Assembly (NCBI GenBank): GCA_023374045.1
Contig: CM041780.1
Coordinates: 167,768,085 to 167,832,084 of the forward strand
Direction of reading: 5' to 3'
From: Limonium bicolor
Taxonomy: Eukaryota; Streptophyta; Magnoliopsida; Caryophyllales; Plumbaginaceae
DNA length: 64,000 nucleotides
Shown here: one piece after another, positions 20,848-33,137 of the stretch
Layout of the letters: each line of letters starts with the position of its first letter
Position numbering within the stretch: position 1 is the stretch's first letter
The notes under the pieces: model-generated
Database searches by the model: none
What the model saw: only the letters and a program-made list of their open reading frames with translations
Told to the model about the DNA's origin: nothing
Translations under genes and position numbers: made by a program

Positions 20848-23571
20848 TGTTATGCCCCAGATTTTTTTTTATTTTCTTTCTAATTCGCAAAGGGAGTTCT
20901 TATTGATTTTAGTCTTATATGAATGTTTTTATCACATTCTCCTAGTGTTAGTATGGTGGCTGGTGGAAAGAGGGTTAAAGTCGTCCTTTTCGTTTATTGA
21001 TAACTAAGGAGTTAGGAAGTAATTTTTTCTTTTTCTATTTCCTAACTTTCTTTTCTTATTTTCTATTCACGCTCTTCTCCTTCCACGACAGTTTCCTCGC
21101 TTCCTCAACCCTCTCTCACTTCGCATGTCTTCTCCTTCCCTTTGCTTCTCTTCCTTCTCCTCAATCTCCATCCTATAATCGATCGATGGAGAATTGCTAA
21201 TGGAGTTTCAGTATTGGTAGTCGGTCGATCGTCAGGTTTGATTTGTAAATTCTGGTTCTCTTCTCCGTTGAGTTTTCCTTTCCCTTTTCTGATTTTGATT
21301 TTGTATTTGAGAATGGTTCAATTCGAGGGATGGTCGTTCGAATGGAGATTCCAGGAGGGCGTTTTGTAGAGTCCGCAGAGATAGCATTGCTACGGATGTC
21401 AGGTAGGTGGTAGATGGATTCGGTTGTGTGCGTTCACCCACGGGGGTTTTGGTTCCGTTGTTTTCCGTATATGTTTGTGTGGCTTCTGATTTGTGTAACT
21501 TTGTGTGTGTTCCGGATTTGCGTTTTGATGTGTTACAACCCCGTGGGAATCGTATGTGTTTTGCGTATTTTGATATGTAAGTATACTTTGACAATGGTGA
21601 ATCTACCTCTATGGTTCCCTTCTGTTTTGTGAACTCTGAGTGCTTCTGATTTGAGAGTTCGGATTGTTTAATTGCCCTATGTTTGGTGATCGATCTCTGT
21701 CTGATTTGTCTTGGTTTTGACCTTCTAAAACTGACATGGTTATGGTTTAAAGACTTTGGTTTCGTACTGCATTTTTGACATTGTTTTGAGGACTCTGTTC
21801 GCATCTGATTTCGTTCTGGAAATTGAACTTTTCGGCACGTCCGAACTTGGAAGTTCGGACACGCTCTGTTGCGTCTGGATTTTCTGAGAGTTTCACTGTG
21901 TCCGAACTTCCGTCCGAACTTGGAAGTTCGGACACACCCCATTTTGCGCCCTCTGATTTTCTCTTCGACATGTGTCCGAACTTTGAAGCTCGAACACATG
22001 TTCGGACTTCCCATGAGTTGTTTTCCGAAGGATGTCTGAACATCCGTCCGAACTTGGATGTTCGGACACCTTGAAATTTTCTGCGGATTTGAGTTTGACT
22101 TGCGTCCGAACTTTGACGTCCGGACACAAGTTCGGACAGCTCTCTGATTTGACCATAACTTGTTCGTTTGAGCTCCGTTTTGAGTGCCGTTTGCGGCGTT
22201 GGTTTCCTCCTTATGAGTACTATCTGTTTTCATGTGTTTTAGCATGTGTTTAAGTGTTTTCTGATTTTAAGGTCTCCGTTAATCTTTTGAACTCTGTTTT
22301 GCTCTGAAAAAGGTGATTCAACCTCTAACTTCAGTTTGCTTTCATATTTACTAGTCGGGTTACGACTTCTGTCTTGCTAAGGCTTTCCGTTGGTAAGCTT
22401 CTGCTCTGATTTCGTTAAGCTTCTGCTTTCTGTTATGATCTGACAGGACTTCTGTCCTGTTCTGTATAAAGCTTTGGTCTGTTCTGAAAGCTTCTGTTTT
22501 GGGACCTAGTCTTCTCTGTGTCTGAACCTTTGGATGGCTGGTCTCGCTGTCTCGTAGCGCGCTATGTAGGATATCCTTCTGTTTCACGGGTGATGTTCCC
22601 CGTTCTGTTCACAGGTGTTCCACCTGTTCTATTTACGAGTGAGGTTTCCTCGTTCTGTTCACAAGTTGTTACTCGTTCTGTCTGTATGCTTTGAATGCTA
22701 GTGTCCCGCTTCTGTTTGGATTCTGTTCTGCTGTTTTGATAGACTGCTGTGTGCTTTCTGTCCTTTGAACACCTCTGTTTGTTTTGCTCTGCTCCCGTCT
22801 GCTCTGTCTGTTTGAAAACTCAGATAGGCTGCTGTGTGCTTCCTGTCTGTTGAGGAATTCTGATTTTGTAAGTGCTCTGCTTCATTTGCTCTGTCTGTAT
22901 TTGATTTGAGATGGTCTGCTGTGTGCTTACCGTCTTCTGCTAAGTTCCGGATTTTGCTAAGCTTCTGATTTTGCTAAGCTTCTGATTTTGCTAAGCTTCT
23001 TATTGTGTTTAAGCTTTTGAGTTTGTTAAGCTTCTGATTTCGTCAAGCTTTCAGCTTCAGTTACCTTATGCTATTAAGTGTATGTTTTGACCACTGCTTA
23101 GCTTCTTATGTTTTAGACTTAGTCTATTTGGAAAGACTTCTGTTTTGTCTCTGATTTCGCTCTAGCTAAGCGCTTTCGTATATGTATATATGTGTATGTT
23201 CAGATTATGTTTTGAGCATGCTCAGCTGATGAAGTTTATCACCTGCTGAGCTATAGTTTTGCTCACCCCTATCTCTGTCTGATTTGCAGGTTTTAGTTCG
23301 TGCTTGGAGATTCAGTTTCCACTTTTTGTCTTGGCATTTAAGTTTTGTATTCAGCTTGTTTGGCCATGGTGCCCAGTTGTAATTAGATTATGCTTGTATT
23401 TCAGTTTGGCTTCCGCCTGTGTATTGTAAAGACATGTTGTAATCGGTTATTTTGTAATATATGAGCATTAGTTCTGTTTTGGGGTTTCGATAGTGTAGCC
23501 TTGTGTGTCTTAGGTAATAAGCGCGCGGCGTGTAACGGTCTCTCAACCAGGGTGGTTTTGGGGTCGTTACA
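20848..23571 (+). repeat. 3' LTR of F
   Basis: 2724 bases, nearly identical to the 5' LTR, followed by the AGAGA duplication at 23572-23576. Confidence 0.93.
21839..22138 (+). repeat. Palindrome array (F 3' LTR)
   Basis: Same units as at 17949-18260, without the extra 12 bases in the last unit. Several arm positions differ by single substitutions. Confidence 0.85.
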
Positions 23572-24889
23572 AGAGAGCTGGGGATACTCATCTCAATCTT
23601 GAAGGTAAGAAAACACACTCTAAACTCACCGCTTGTTTCCTTATTCTTAAGGCTGGAAATGCAAGGTAAAACCGACACTATGTAAGGCTGTTAAGCCTTC
23701 CTTTCATCCTCAGTTTTCTATACTCAAATAAAGGCAGAACATCTTCTTCATCTTCTTCACATGTTTGACACCTCTTTCCTGCATTTGTCACCTACGCAAG
23801 GTAGCTGGTTCTCGCCTTTTTTCTCAAGCCCAGATCACCTCAAAGACATGCCTTAAAAAGGCTATAAGCAAGGTATATAAACTGAGAAGGAAACATGTTG
23901 TTTAAGCCTTATTCTCCTTCATTTTTTTATGTACAAACCTGAAGCCCTTCCCTTGGTTATAGTGGTTCGATAACACCAATTGAAAGCCTACAAAACCAAG
24001 AAGTCGTGAGCTGTGGGAGAATCACTCAGAAAGAAATCATAAAAAAATTTAAGGAAAGGAGTCGAAGAAGGGAGTTGTGGCTGGTAAGGAATTGGTGAGA
24101 TCTTCTTGGTGGTTAAATAAGGTAAGAAGAATCAAAACACACTTTTGGGATGTTTTGAGAATGGTATGCGGTAGCTTGGTATAAGGCTGAAAGTACTATG
24201 CGTACAGAGGTATTAATTAAGCTGGTAATTTACAACAGATTATGACTTCACGTTAGGCCAGTGAATTAGGCATAGATAAATTACTGAAGTTGAGACATTT
24301 TAGTGTCATTTAATAGTAAATGGTATGCTATGTTTAAGCCGCATAGTTAGGCATTCTTATTATGCTTATTTTAAACTTTAAATAATTATTATTGACTTTT
24401 TAGAGTGATTTAAATAATTCTATAAGGTTCTTGTGCAAAATAATAATACTAGTGCATATAACCACCTAGGAATATATTGGAAGAATATTGCTATATTTAG
24501 AAGCTTATAAAATGGTTTAAGTGAATTTAAAACCTTATAAATATTTTAGTAAATAATGAATGGTATATGTGGTCAACACTAAATAAAAGAAATAAGGGCA
24601 CCAAGTATATTGAAAACCGAGAAGGGTTAATTTTAGGAAGTTTATAAATGTAAAATATGAATTTTATGAAATTAGGGGTTAATTGTGAAACTAGTAAGAA
24701 TCTTGGGGTATTTTCGTAAATAAAAACAAATCTGATCAAGAGGATAATTTAGGTGGTCAACCTTGACCACATGTGAGGTTTGACCAAATTAAAATGGTAA
24801 GAATAATTATTTTGAGAAATTAAAGTAATATTAAGCCAAAAATAACATTATAAAAAATAAGGTGTTTATGTAATTATCGAAAAGATGGG

Positions 24890-25290
24890 TGTTGGAAAAT
24901 AAATATTAAGACCCTAGGGGTCTGTTTGGAAATTAAAAGGATTTTTGGGTGAGTTTTGATGAATTAATTAATTAAGGATGATAATATATAGTTTAAGTGC
25001 TAATGTGTAACAATTTAAAAATCTATGAGTGTATAATGTAATTTTTGAAAGATTAGGGCTGGAATGGAATTTAAAAGACCTTAAGGGTCTGTAGGTGAAT
25101 TTGGGTAAATTATGAGTTGGTTTTGTATATTTTAATTAAGGAGTATAACATAAGTTTTTTTTTTTAATAGTTTTTTTTAAGTATTATAATGTAACATTTT
25201 ATAAAACTTAGGGGTTACTTTGTAATTAACTAAAAATCTGGGTGGGAATGGGAATTGGAACAACCTTTGGGGTTGTTCAGAAATTTAGAG
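24890..25290 (+). repeat. Degenerate hairpin repeats in C1
   Basis: Three related blocks about 170 bases apart each carry a short inverted repeat: AGACCC..GGGTCT (near 24909), AGACC..GGGTCT (near 25075) and ACAACC..GGTTGT (near 25259). The third differs from the others in both arms. Surrounding sequence is AT-rich and shares TGTAATTA-type blocks. Confidence 0.5.
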
Positions 25291-25607
25291 GAAATATTGG
25301 TTGGTTTTTGGAATTAAATAAACCGATGTGTATAATATAAAGTTGTGAAATTAAATTGTAAGTTTACGAAATAAATATGGGCCAAAGTATAAATAATGAA
25401 AGTTAAGGGTTAAGATGTATTAAAACCGAACAGTTGGGAATTGAGAAGAATATGAGGTTAGTTGGTAATTAAAATAATTGAAGTGTATATTATAAATTTT
25501 AAGTAATTAAATAAGAGTTTGTAAAATAAAAAGGGGTTATGGTGTAATTAAAAGAAAGATATGGGTGGACAAATAAAATTGGGGTAAGATGGTGGTACTG
25601 TCCGATA

Positions 25608-25608
<1 letters not shown>

Positions 25609-25645
<37 letters not shown>
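25609..25645. repeat. TA microsatellite
   Basis: A run of TA dinucleotides inside C1 with no associated feature. Confidence 0.9.
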
Positions 25646-25651
<6 letters not shown>

Positions 25652-27407
25652 GCACATGTATATTATAAGGTTTAAATACCTTAGGTTATAAGTAATAAGG
25701 TTAATGATGTAACAAATGTAATATATGGGATAGTTTCGTAAATAATCAAAACATGTGGGAATGGTATAAAGATTTCCGAAAACAGTGAGTGCTGTTCCGA
25801 ATTATGTACAAAATATATGTATAATAATGTGTGAAATCCTTAGATTATAAATTTGTAAGGTTAGGAATATGGTGGATATGATATATGATCGATTTTATAA
25901 ATAAGCAAAGTGAAAGGGGAAACAATGGAGTTACCAAGAATGTGTGGGCTGATTTGGAAATGATTAACATGTGGACAAATATATATTGAGGTTGAGATGG
26001 TATGATTTGGCATTATGTTAAGGAAAAAAAAAGGATACATTATAAGAAAGATGTTAAGGAATAAATATGCCTTATAAACATTTACATAAAATGATGGGGT
26101 AAGTTAGAGAATTTGTGGAAGTAAATAGTAAGGTCGGAAACTTTGTCATAAGCGGAACTCTATAATTCATATAACATGAATTTACAATGTGGTTAACAAA
26201 TCACATAAAGGTATCATACAATTACGTGTAGAACGTTAATATAATGACGACCCCGTTATGCACATATACAAGTATATAGCATTTTTACAGGTGCGTGAAA
26301 AGTGCGTAACCAATAAAGTATAACAACAATTATAATATATACGTACCTAGGTGTATATATGTAAATGTCAGCGCATGTTCGTAAGTGTAACTACGTAAAT
26401 TATTTCGTATAACGAAATGGTTAGACGACATACGTGTGAGCACGTAAATGTTATTCCCGCATGCATGCACCTCGACAATTACATGAACAATTCGAGAATG
26501 TAACTTCCATGTAACAAATATTATTATCGTAGCAACTCTTACGTACTCGTAAACCGTAACGAGCAAGTAAGCCTAGATCCCAAGAATTAACGAACATCAA
26601 GTTGAACAAGAAATCAACTAAGGGGTTAGCTACGGGATGAAAGTTAGAGTTTGGTCTATGATGATTAAGCGATTGCAAATTCTATATATATACTGATATT
26701 AGAACAACGTATGTACCAGAGGTACGAGTTGGTAGGCACGAGCGTTGTGAGCGCTAGAGACTACGCGGGAGTTGTCACGCGAGCGTCCGCCGGTGTACGG
26801 TATGTTCATTGTGTGGTCTGAACCCCTGAGGGAAACCTCGGGTTCGGGTATTACTTGGTTATGTGATAAGAGCGATATGGTTGCTATGCATGATGTGCGT
26901 GAATATATTTATTGTTTGCCACACGATTATTATTGTGCGTGACGTCTTCGGACTTTATGACTTCGATTCTCGTTCGATTGGAATACTAACATTGGGAGAC
27001 TTTATCACTCCAAAGTAACCTAAGTAAAACACTTAGGTACGAGATTCGGGATCCCCAGCCTCTAGAGCTTGATACTCGAACATAAACATAACCTAGATTA
27101 TTTCTAGGGAAGTATATAAGACTTCAAGGTAATTATAACGGTAATGACTTCTCTATGACCTAAGACTTTACTTAGGGTAGTTGATTAAGAATTAATCACA
27201 TATTGGAGAGTGTTGGTATATGGTATATGGTATGGAAATCCCAATTAGTCTTCGACTAGTTGGTTGCGCATTGGTGATCACCAGAGTATAACGCCGTGTC
27301 GGACCGACTCCCTCTATATTCCAACGGGCCTAGATAGACTGTTGGACAAAGGGTGCCGCACTTGGCACATGGCTTCTGGCCTTTCATGGACGCCTTTATT
27401 AGGCAAG

Positions 27408-29224
27408 CTATGTTTTCAGGATCACGATCCTACCGTAGGATCGTAATGGACCCCTAGGATCGGATCGTGGGATCGAATCGTAGGATCGAACGATCCTACG
27501 AAATTGATAAATATAATTCCATAGTACATGTAATCCTGCATATTATGAAATTTTCAATAGAAAAAAAAGCATGTACCAACCTCAAAAACATATACTATTT
27601 CACACTAAATAAACTATGAGCAAAGATAAAGTATTTTCTTCATCTTAAACAATCCATAACTAAGATATATTACAACATCAAAATCTTAGTATGTGAATCC
27701 CAAATTGTCCTACTTTAGTTCTTAAACATAAATAAAACAAAGTTTGTGATGATAAATATCAATCATGTCCCAAGGCTTCATCATCCGCATAAGTAACTTC
27801 ATATCCCTCATCACCATCCTCAACTAAGTTGGTATCAAAGTTCAAATCATCATCAACTAGACCAGAAAGATAATCAAATCTATTATCTTCAACAGCTACA
27901 TCATGAGATCCAGGATTCACATGCTCACGGCTGCAATTAATCATCTGTAATTAAAAAAGAAGTTAAGAAGTTCCGATAATATATTCTAATTTGGTTTGGC
28001 ACTTTTGTCATCACTGTAATTCTTCTAAGTATCATTATTGTGGTCATTTATTTTGTTGTACGTTCATCTTTGCTTGCGGGTTCAGTCATTTAGGAGGGGA
28101 GATTAAATAGACATAACATGTAAGATTTTCTTGACTTTAAGCTTACATCCATCACAGTGAATGTTAACTTTAAGAACACAAGTCTGCATTAACAATACAA
28201 ACAATTATCAATCAAACATAGCAAATCCGTGTCTTCTAACCACAGAATTGAATACTTGAACAACAATTGGAAAACAAACTACTTATATCATATTTTCAAT
28301 TTATCAGAAGACAACGTATGAAGAGATCTAAAAAGTGAAAATTAGGTACCTGAAGTTACAAGAACTCTTCTTTACTCATCTTCACCGCTTATATTTTTTT
28401 AGATATTTGCATTTGCACACGAACGGTTCTTGCGTTCCTGTCCTCTTCATCCGTTGAATTTTGAGCTGTGAAAAATCCCTTCGCACCTACCGCAGGTCCA
28501 CTTCAAAGCGCATATTAGGTGTGGCTATTATATAGTGATGGAGTTAGTATAGCAGATTTAAGCGAGCGGGCTTATTAAGATAATTTTCAAAGTGGTTACT
28601 CCAAAATAAACAGCGCAGGGAGATTATGTTTTCATGGTACCCGTACCCTCCAGCAGAGCAGTCTAATATGAAGAGTGATAGAAGAAGCAGATAAAATATA
28701 AAAAAAGGGATGGAATGTGGAAGTTGGTCGGTAGTACCGTAGTAGTAGAACATCTGGTTGACGAAACAACAAGGGAATCCACAAAAACAGAGGTATCTTG
28801 AGTTGTTTTGCTGTGCGCGGTGCCATTCTCTCCTTTGTTTATCAGTAGATTAGTGCAGTTTGTCGTTCTCGTTTTACCGGTGAATCTGAACAAAGAGAAA
28901 GAAGATTGAAGGGAGTTCATTCGAACGAAGGAGTGAATTTTTTTGATAAACCACGAAGTGAAGTAAAACTGTAAAAGTGACGGACTTAGGGTTAGGATTT
29001 AGGAAAAACGACGGTGAGGAAGTTGAGTGAAAATGATTTTATTTTTTTATTATACATTTATATGTTGTAAAATGTGGGATGGTGGGATCGGTGCTGGATC
29101 GCGATTCTATATGATTCCACCCGATCCTACCACGATTCCACCAAATTCCGAGTTTAGCACCGATCCAGCTCGTAACAATGAGGTGGGCGATCCTACGATC
29201 CGGATCGCGATCCTATGAACAATG
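27408..29224. mobile_element. hAT-like DNA transposon, 1.8 kb
   Basis: An 8-base duplication TAGGCAAG flanks it (27400-27407 and 29225-29232). Terminal inverted repeats of about 23 bases match at 17 positions: CTATGTTTTCAGGATCACG on the left and CATTGTTCATAGGATCGCG on the complement of the right end. Both ends carry clusters of GGATCG/CGATCC motifs, including the palindrome CGATCCTACCGTAGGATCG, as expected for transposase-binding subterminal repeats. The interior shows only small frames, so it is probably an internally deleted, non-autonomous copy. Confidence 0.78.
27759..27947 (-). pseudogene. Acidic frame inside the hAT-like element
   Basis: A short frame on the minus strand opens directly after a splice-acceptor-like TTACAG near 27948 and ends at 27759. 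It encodes an acidic tail including NRFDYLSGLVDDDLNFDTN. Position and acidity would suit the last exon of a transposase gene, but I do not recognise a defined domain. It may be a relic of the autonomous parent or unrelated captured sequence. Confidence 0.3.
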
Positions 29225-29975
29225 TAGGCAAGTGGAAGTCCCGGGATCGAATGATCCTTGGCAAATGAGCACCTTGTGTGTACGGATGGACTACTGTCAA
29301 GTGAGGTTATATCCGGGTTGTTCTAACATGACACCCACTGACTTTGTGGATAAGACTTAATGATGGCTAACATACTTAAAGGAGAAACTACGAATACTTT
29401 AGTGGAAATAACTACGTGTTGGTATAATTGTTTACAGTACATGGTATATTGTGTGTTGTGAATTGTATGTGGTGTATAGACTATTACATTGATGGATTAC
29501 AATATGTTTAATTATGTTAGTTACTGTTGTTTATATAAACTGTAAAATGAACTAGCATGAAATCAACATCATGTTCAGACAGCTAATTGACCTAAGTGAC
29601 CTAAAGGGTCTAGGACAACATAGTTAACATACTCGGCCAAGTGCCGAGCCCTCCATGGGCACCGATATTTTATTTTTTAGGTGATTGATGATTAGCGCCA
29701 GAGTGCGGGATCATGGGTAGATGATCTCGACTTTTATTTATCGCATGTTTAGAATTAAATCACTTAGTATGTTGTAATCTTGGGGATTTTTCAAGTACTC
29801 ACTTGTCATAGGTATTAGTTTGTACATAGGATAATGTAGTAAATATCTCGTTCGTCATTGTGGTTAGCTGTTGTTGTTATTGTTATAATTCGGTTATGCT
29901 TCTTTACTCGCATGGGCGAGTAATGGCATGTGACACCCAAGTGAGGATTAATGTAGTTTAACTTCCGCTGTGAGA

Positions 29976-30801
29976 TGATGAGTGTCCAAATGATCATGTG
30001 TTTAGGGGTGTATTTCATATGTTTAATCAACACTTTTCATGCTCATTTCTCCACTCTAGCTTGTTTTCCTCTAGTTTTGTGTTTCATTGGTGTTTTACAC
30101 ATTTATTGTATAAACAGGAGGAATAGCATAGCTAGGAGTAAAGTAGACGAAGAGAGGAACACGTGGGCACAAACGGATCCAAAATCGGAGTTAAAACGAA
30201 GAAGATACAGCGTTTTGAAGTTAGCCTGTCCACAGGACCGACCTTAGGACCGACCTTACAAGGTCGGTCGGGTCGAAATTTTGTCCAAATTTATGTTTTT
30301 GCAAGCTACTGGAATCGACCGACCTTAGGACCGCCCTTGTAAGGTCGGTAGAACTTAAAAACGCGCCCGAAATCGCTACTGACTCTGACCGACCCTAGGA
30401 CCGACCTTGCAAGATCGGTCGGGTTGAAATTTTGCCCAGATTTGCGTTTTTAAAAGGAGAAAAAGAAAGGAAAGAGAGGGAGTTCAGGAGGAGGACTCCA
30501 GGCGATGCAGAAGAAGAGAAAAGAAGAGAAAAGGAAGGAGAAGAATAGGAAGAAGAGGAGGAAGGAGAAGAAGAGAAGCTCACCTCCCTCCAAGCTCCAT
30601 TAATGGCTATCTCTTCTCCCTTTTCTCTTATTTGTGCTTTAATGGAGACTTGACTCACTTGTAGCTAGGGATTTGGATAAAGCCCCAAATCCCCCAAAAC
30701 TCCATTGTTGAATCTTGAACTTGTGTTTGTGCTTTATTTTAGTCTTTGAGCTTAATGAAGATGATTATTGAGTGTTTATGACTTCTAAACTCGTTGCTCA
30801 T
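29976..30801 (+). repeat. A 5' LTR, first part
   Basis: Starts TGATGAGTGTCC and is interrupted after CTCAT (30797-30801) by B. It resumes at 36203 after the second CTCAT (36198-36202). Confidence 0.93.
30236..30423 (+). repeat. Palindrome array, ACCGACCTT/AAGGTCGGT type (A 5' LTR)
   Basis: Three units; the first contains GACCGACCTT-AC-AAGGTCGGTC. Spacing is about 70 bases. The same three lie at 40161-40347, and A2 has CCCA/TGGG arms at the same place. Confidence 0.85.
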
Positions 30802-31999
30802 TGTTGGAGTATGAAGGTGTTGCTGAGATAGTCAACCAGATCAAACGAGTCAATCACACTTCTCAAAACAAGACAGAGTCCGTCAACCTTGAAAGAACGA
30901 ATGAGTCTCTGTCCTTACCGAAAGAGCGAAAGAGTCCATCCATGTGAATTCATAAATCAGTAACGAAATTCAAGGAGCAACGTCCACTAAACCATAACAG
31001 TCATCAACTATCGTCCTTGGGCCGAAATTCATGCAAAATGTGAGCAAAATCCAAAGCCTTGACTTTCTGATAATTCGAGAGAGTCTGTCGGTCAGTTGCG
31101 AAAATTAAGGAGCAAGTACAGCAACTACATTGACTTACAACGGTCATCAACTCTCAGACTTGGACCAAAATTCTCTCAGCATGGCACTAATCAGAAGACT
31201 TGGCTCCAGCTTCCGAAATATGGCTCCAGCTTCCGAAATTCAAGGAAAGAGTCATAGGTTCCTGAAATTTCAGAACTGACAGAGTCAGTCTATTACATCA
31301 GACGTGAGAGTCATAATTGAACGTTGCCAAGTCGTCCAATGGATTGGTTATTGTCCGAAAGTTAAGGGCCAAGGCTTAGCAATGTTCATAAAGAAGTTAG
31401 GACCAGATTTTAAGCAACTACAAGTAACTACCATGTTCAGATGGCAGAAATTTTGGAAGCAGACTCCCTCAACGGCTCCACTATATAAAAGAGTTGTCAT
31501 TTCGTTTCTCAGGGCAGCTTTCCAGAGAGAATTATTCAGAGCATTTGTTTAGAGAAAGCTTTGCCTATTTTAGAGAGAGAGAGAAAAAGAGAGAGAGAAG
31601 TACTAGATTCGTTTGTGCATATCGACAAAGTCTTTCTAGGTAGGACCTAGTTTTCACTACACTTATCATTGAGCTGATCAGAGATTGTATTGGGTGAGTG
31701 AGTGAAAACCACGAAGTAGATCTCATCTACTGAGTGGGCATTATAAGTTGTTTTGTTTTGACCAGGAAATAAAATAACTTATATTGTGTATCCTGCTAAG
31801 TTCGACAGAGTCCTTGTACCTTTCGGGTGTTAATCCATTTAGCTCCTCTAAATCTCTCTTACTTTACTACCTTGAGCAACTGCTTCCGCACACTTAGTTC
31901 GACTAAGTGTTTCTACGTCTCAAGTGTAAGTTCGATTGAGTCAAACCATCTCACAGACTCACACCTTGAGTTGGTTTGAGTCAGCCACCCGATCCTACA
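30802..31999 (+). repeat. 5' LTR of B
   Basis: 1198 bases, with TATATAAAA at about 31483 as the likely promoter TATA box. A 20-base tandem duplication of GGCTCCAGCTTCCGAAAT occurs near 31202. It has no palindrome array, unlike the gypsy LTRs in this window. Confidence 0.93.
31483..31490 (+). promoter_or_regulatory. TATA box in B 5' LTR
   Basis: TATATAAA stands in CTATATAAAAGAG. The 3' LTR has TATATAAG at about 35680. Transcription would start some 30 bases downstream, marking the U3/R boundary. Confidence 0.6.
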
Positions 32000-32063
32000 T
32001 GTGGTATCAGAGCCTTGCTTAGGCTGACAGTCAATCAACGAGCAATGGCAGCTGTCGGTTGAG

Positions 32064-33131
32064 GTGATTCAGACTCCGACGATCCAGACACAGACAGAGT
32101 CCAGCGGCTTGGTATGTCTCATGGCACATGATACGACGGAGTCCATGATCCCCGACAATGAGGTAACTTGTTCCCATCTTGAAACAGACCTTTATCGTAT
32201 AACTCCTATGGGTTTTATGACTTTAATTGCTAAACTGGCTTCTGAAACTAACTATCTTAAAGCTGATCTTAACAAAAAAATCTCCGAGTTAAGTGAGGAA
32301 CTTGAGATCTCAAAAAGTCTTATGTATGCTTTGAGAGATGAAGCTGAGGAACATAAGACTATTTCCTGCTCACTTAGATTGGATTTGCGAGACTCTCGGC
32401 GTCGTGTTGACTCCCTTAAAAAGGAGCTCGACAAAACCAAGAGTCTTACTGAAGCCAACCAAAGGGAACAGGAAGAGTCACTCACTCAGATTGACTCTCT
32501 CAAACATGACCTCACTGTTTTCGCTGACAAGTGTTGTTCTTTGCAGAATGAGCTAAATAGTTCAGAATCTCAAGTTATCTCTCTAACCTCTTTTGTTGAG
32601 CAACTCTCTCGAAAATTGAAAGAAAAGGAACATGCACTCTCTCTCAAACCAGTCAATTTCATCAAACAGGTCACTCCATCAGAATTGCCCGAGTGGGCCA
32701 ACTCCAAGATCAAGGAAGTTAGTCAAGATCGTGATAATCTTCAAAAGGAAGTTGAAAAACTCTCCCAAGAGATAGTCAATATACGATCTGGAGTTGGATC
32801 CACTCAATCGAAGCCCAAGTGGCATAAAGGTAAATTCGATATCCCTAAAAATATGTCCAAATCCAACAACAAACCCAAGCGCCAACAACAAAAAGAAAAT
32901 TTTGATTCTTGGTGGAAAGGACAGCAAAAATACGTCAATCTTCCTCCCACTAAGATTTGTGGTTATTACGGGAGTCTTGGACATAGAGATAGTGCCTGTG
33001 AAAAACTTCACAAGGATGTGTCATTTAATATCAAGCGACTCAATCTTATCCTTAAGGCACGAGAAAAGCTGAAAAAATCTGGTTCAAAAAGGGGACCCAA
33101 GTATATTTGGGTTCCCAAAACTACCAAGTGA
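32064..33131 (+). CDS. Gag C-terminal half of element B (coiled coil, altered zinc knuckle)
   Basis: The frame encodes 355 residues. Near the start is CLMAHD, resembling the CLMA motif seen in Sirevirus Gag after the first zinc knuckle. Residues about 50-250 form a long coiled coil rich in Leu, Glu, Lys and Ser. Near residue 300 is CGYYGSLGHRDSAC, a CCHC knuckle whose second Cys is Tyr. The end KYIWVPK is the usual copia join to protease. The N-terminal capsid-like region expected before CLMA is missing, and a short ATG at 32045 runs into a stop. The frame is open but the protein is partial and its RNA-binding knuckle damaged. Confidence 0.75.
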   Translation: MIQTPTIQTQTESSGLVCLMAHDTTESMIPDNEVTCSHLETDLYRITPMGFMTLIAKLASETNYLKADLNKKISELSEELEISKSLMYALRDEAEEHKTISCSLRLDLRDSRRRVDSLKKELDKTKSLTEANQREQEESLTQIDSLKHDLTVFADKCCSLQNELNSSESQVISLTSFVEQLSRKLKEKEHALSLKPVNFIKQVTPSELPEWANSKIKEVSQDRDNLQKEVEKLSQEIVNIRSGVGSTQSKPKWHKGKFDIPKNMSKSNNKPKRQQQKENFDSWWKGQQKYVNLPPTKICGYYGSLGHRDSACEKLHKDVSFNIKRLNLILKAREKLKKSGSKRGPKYIWVPKTTK

Positions 33132-33137
33132 TTTTTT

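Larger units (their letters stand above)
16959..23571 (+). mobile_element. Element F: non-coding LTR retrotransposon with 2.7 kb LTRs
   Basis: LTRs at 16959-19694 and 20848-23571 start TGTTATGCCCC and end GTCGTTACA. They flank a 1153-base internal region. AGAGA duplications lie at 16954-16958 and 23572-23576. A tRNA-Met type PBS, TGGTATCAGAGC, lies at 19700-19711, and a purine tract AAGGGGGG precedes the 3' LTR. The internal region has no coding frame. GAATTTCGAGGACGAAATTC just before the purine tract is typical of the 3' end of chromovirus pol, so F is probably a deletion derivative mobilised by such an element. Confidence 0.93.

Noticed and set aside
21232..22245. 337-residue minus-strand open frame
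   Set aside because: It lies wholly in the F 3' LTR and runs through the palindrome array, giving repeated VRT/SSD-type peptides. The matching region of the 5' LTR is broken, and no domain is visible.
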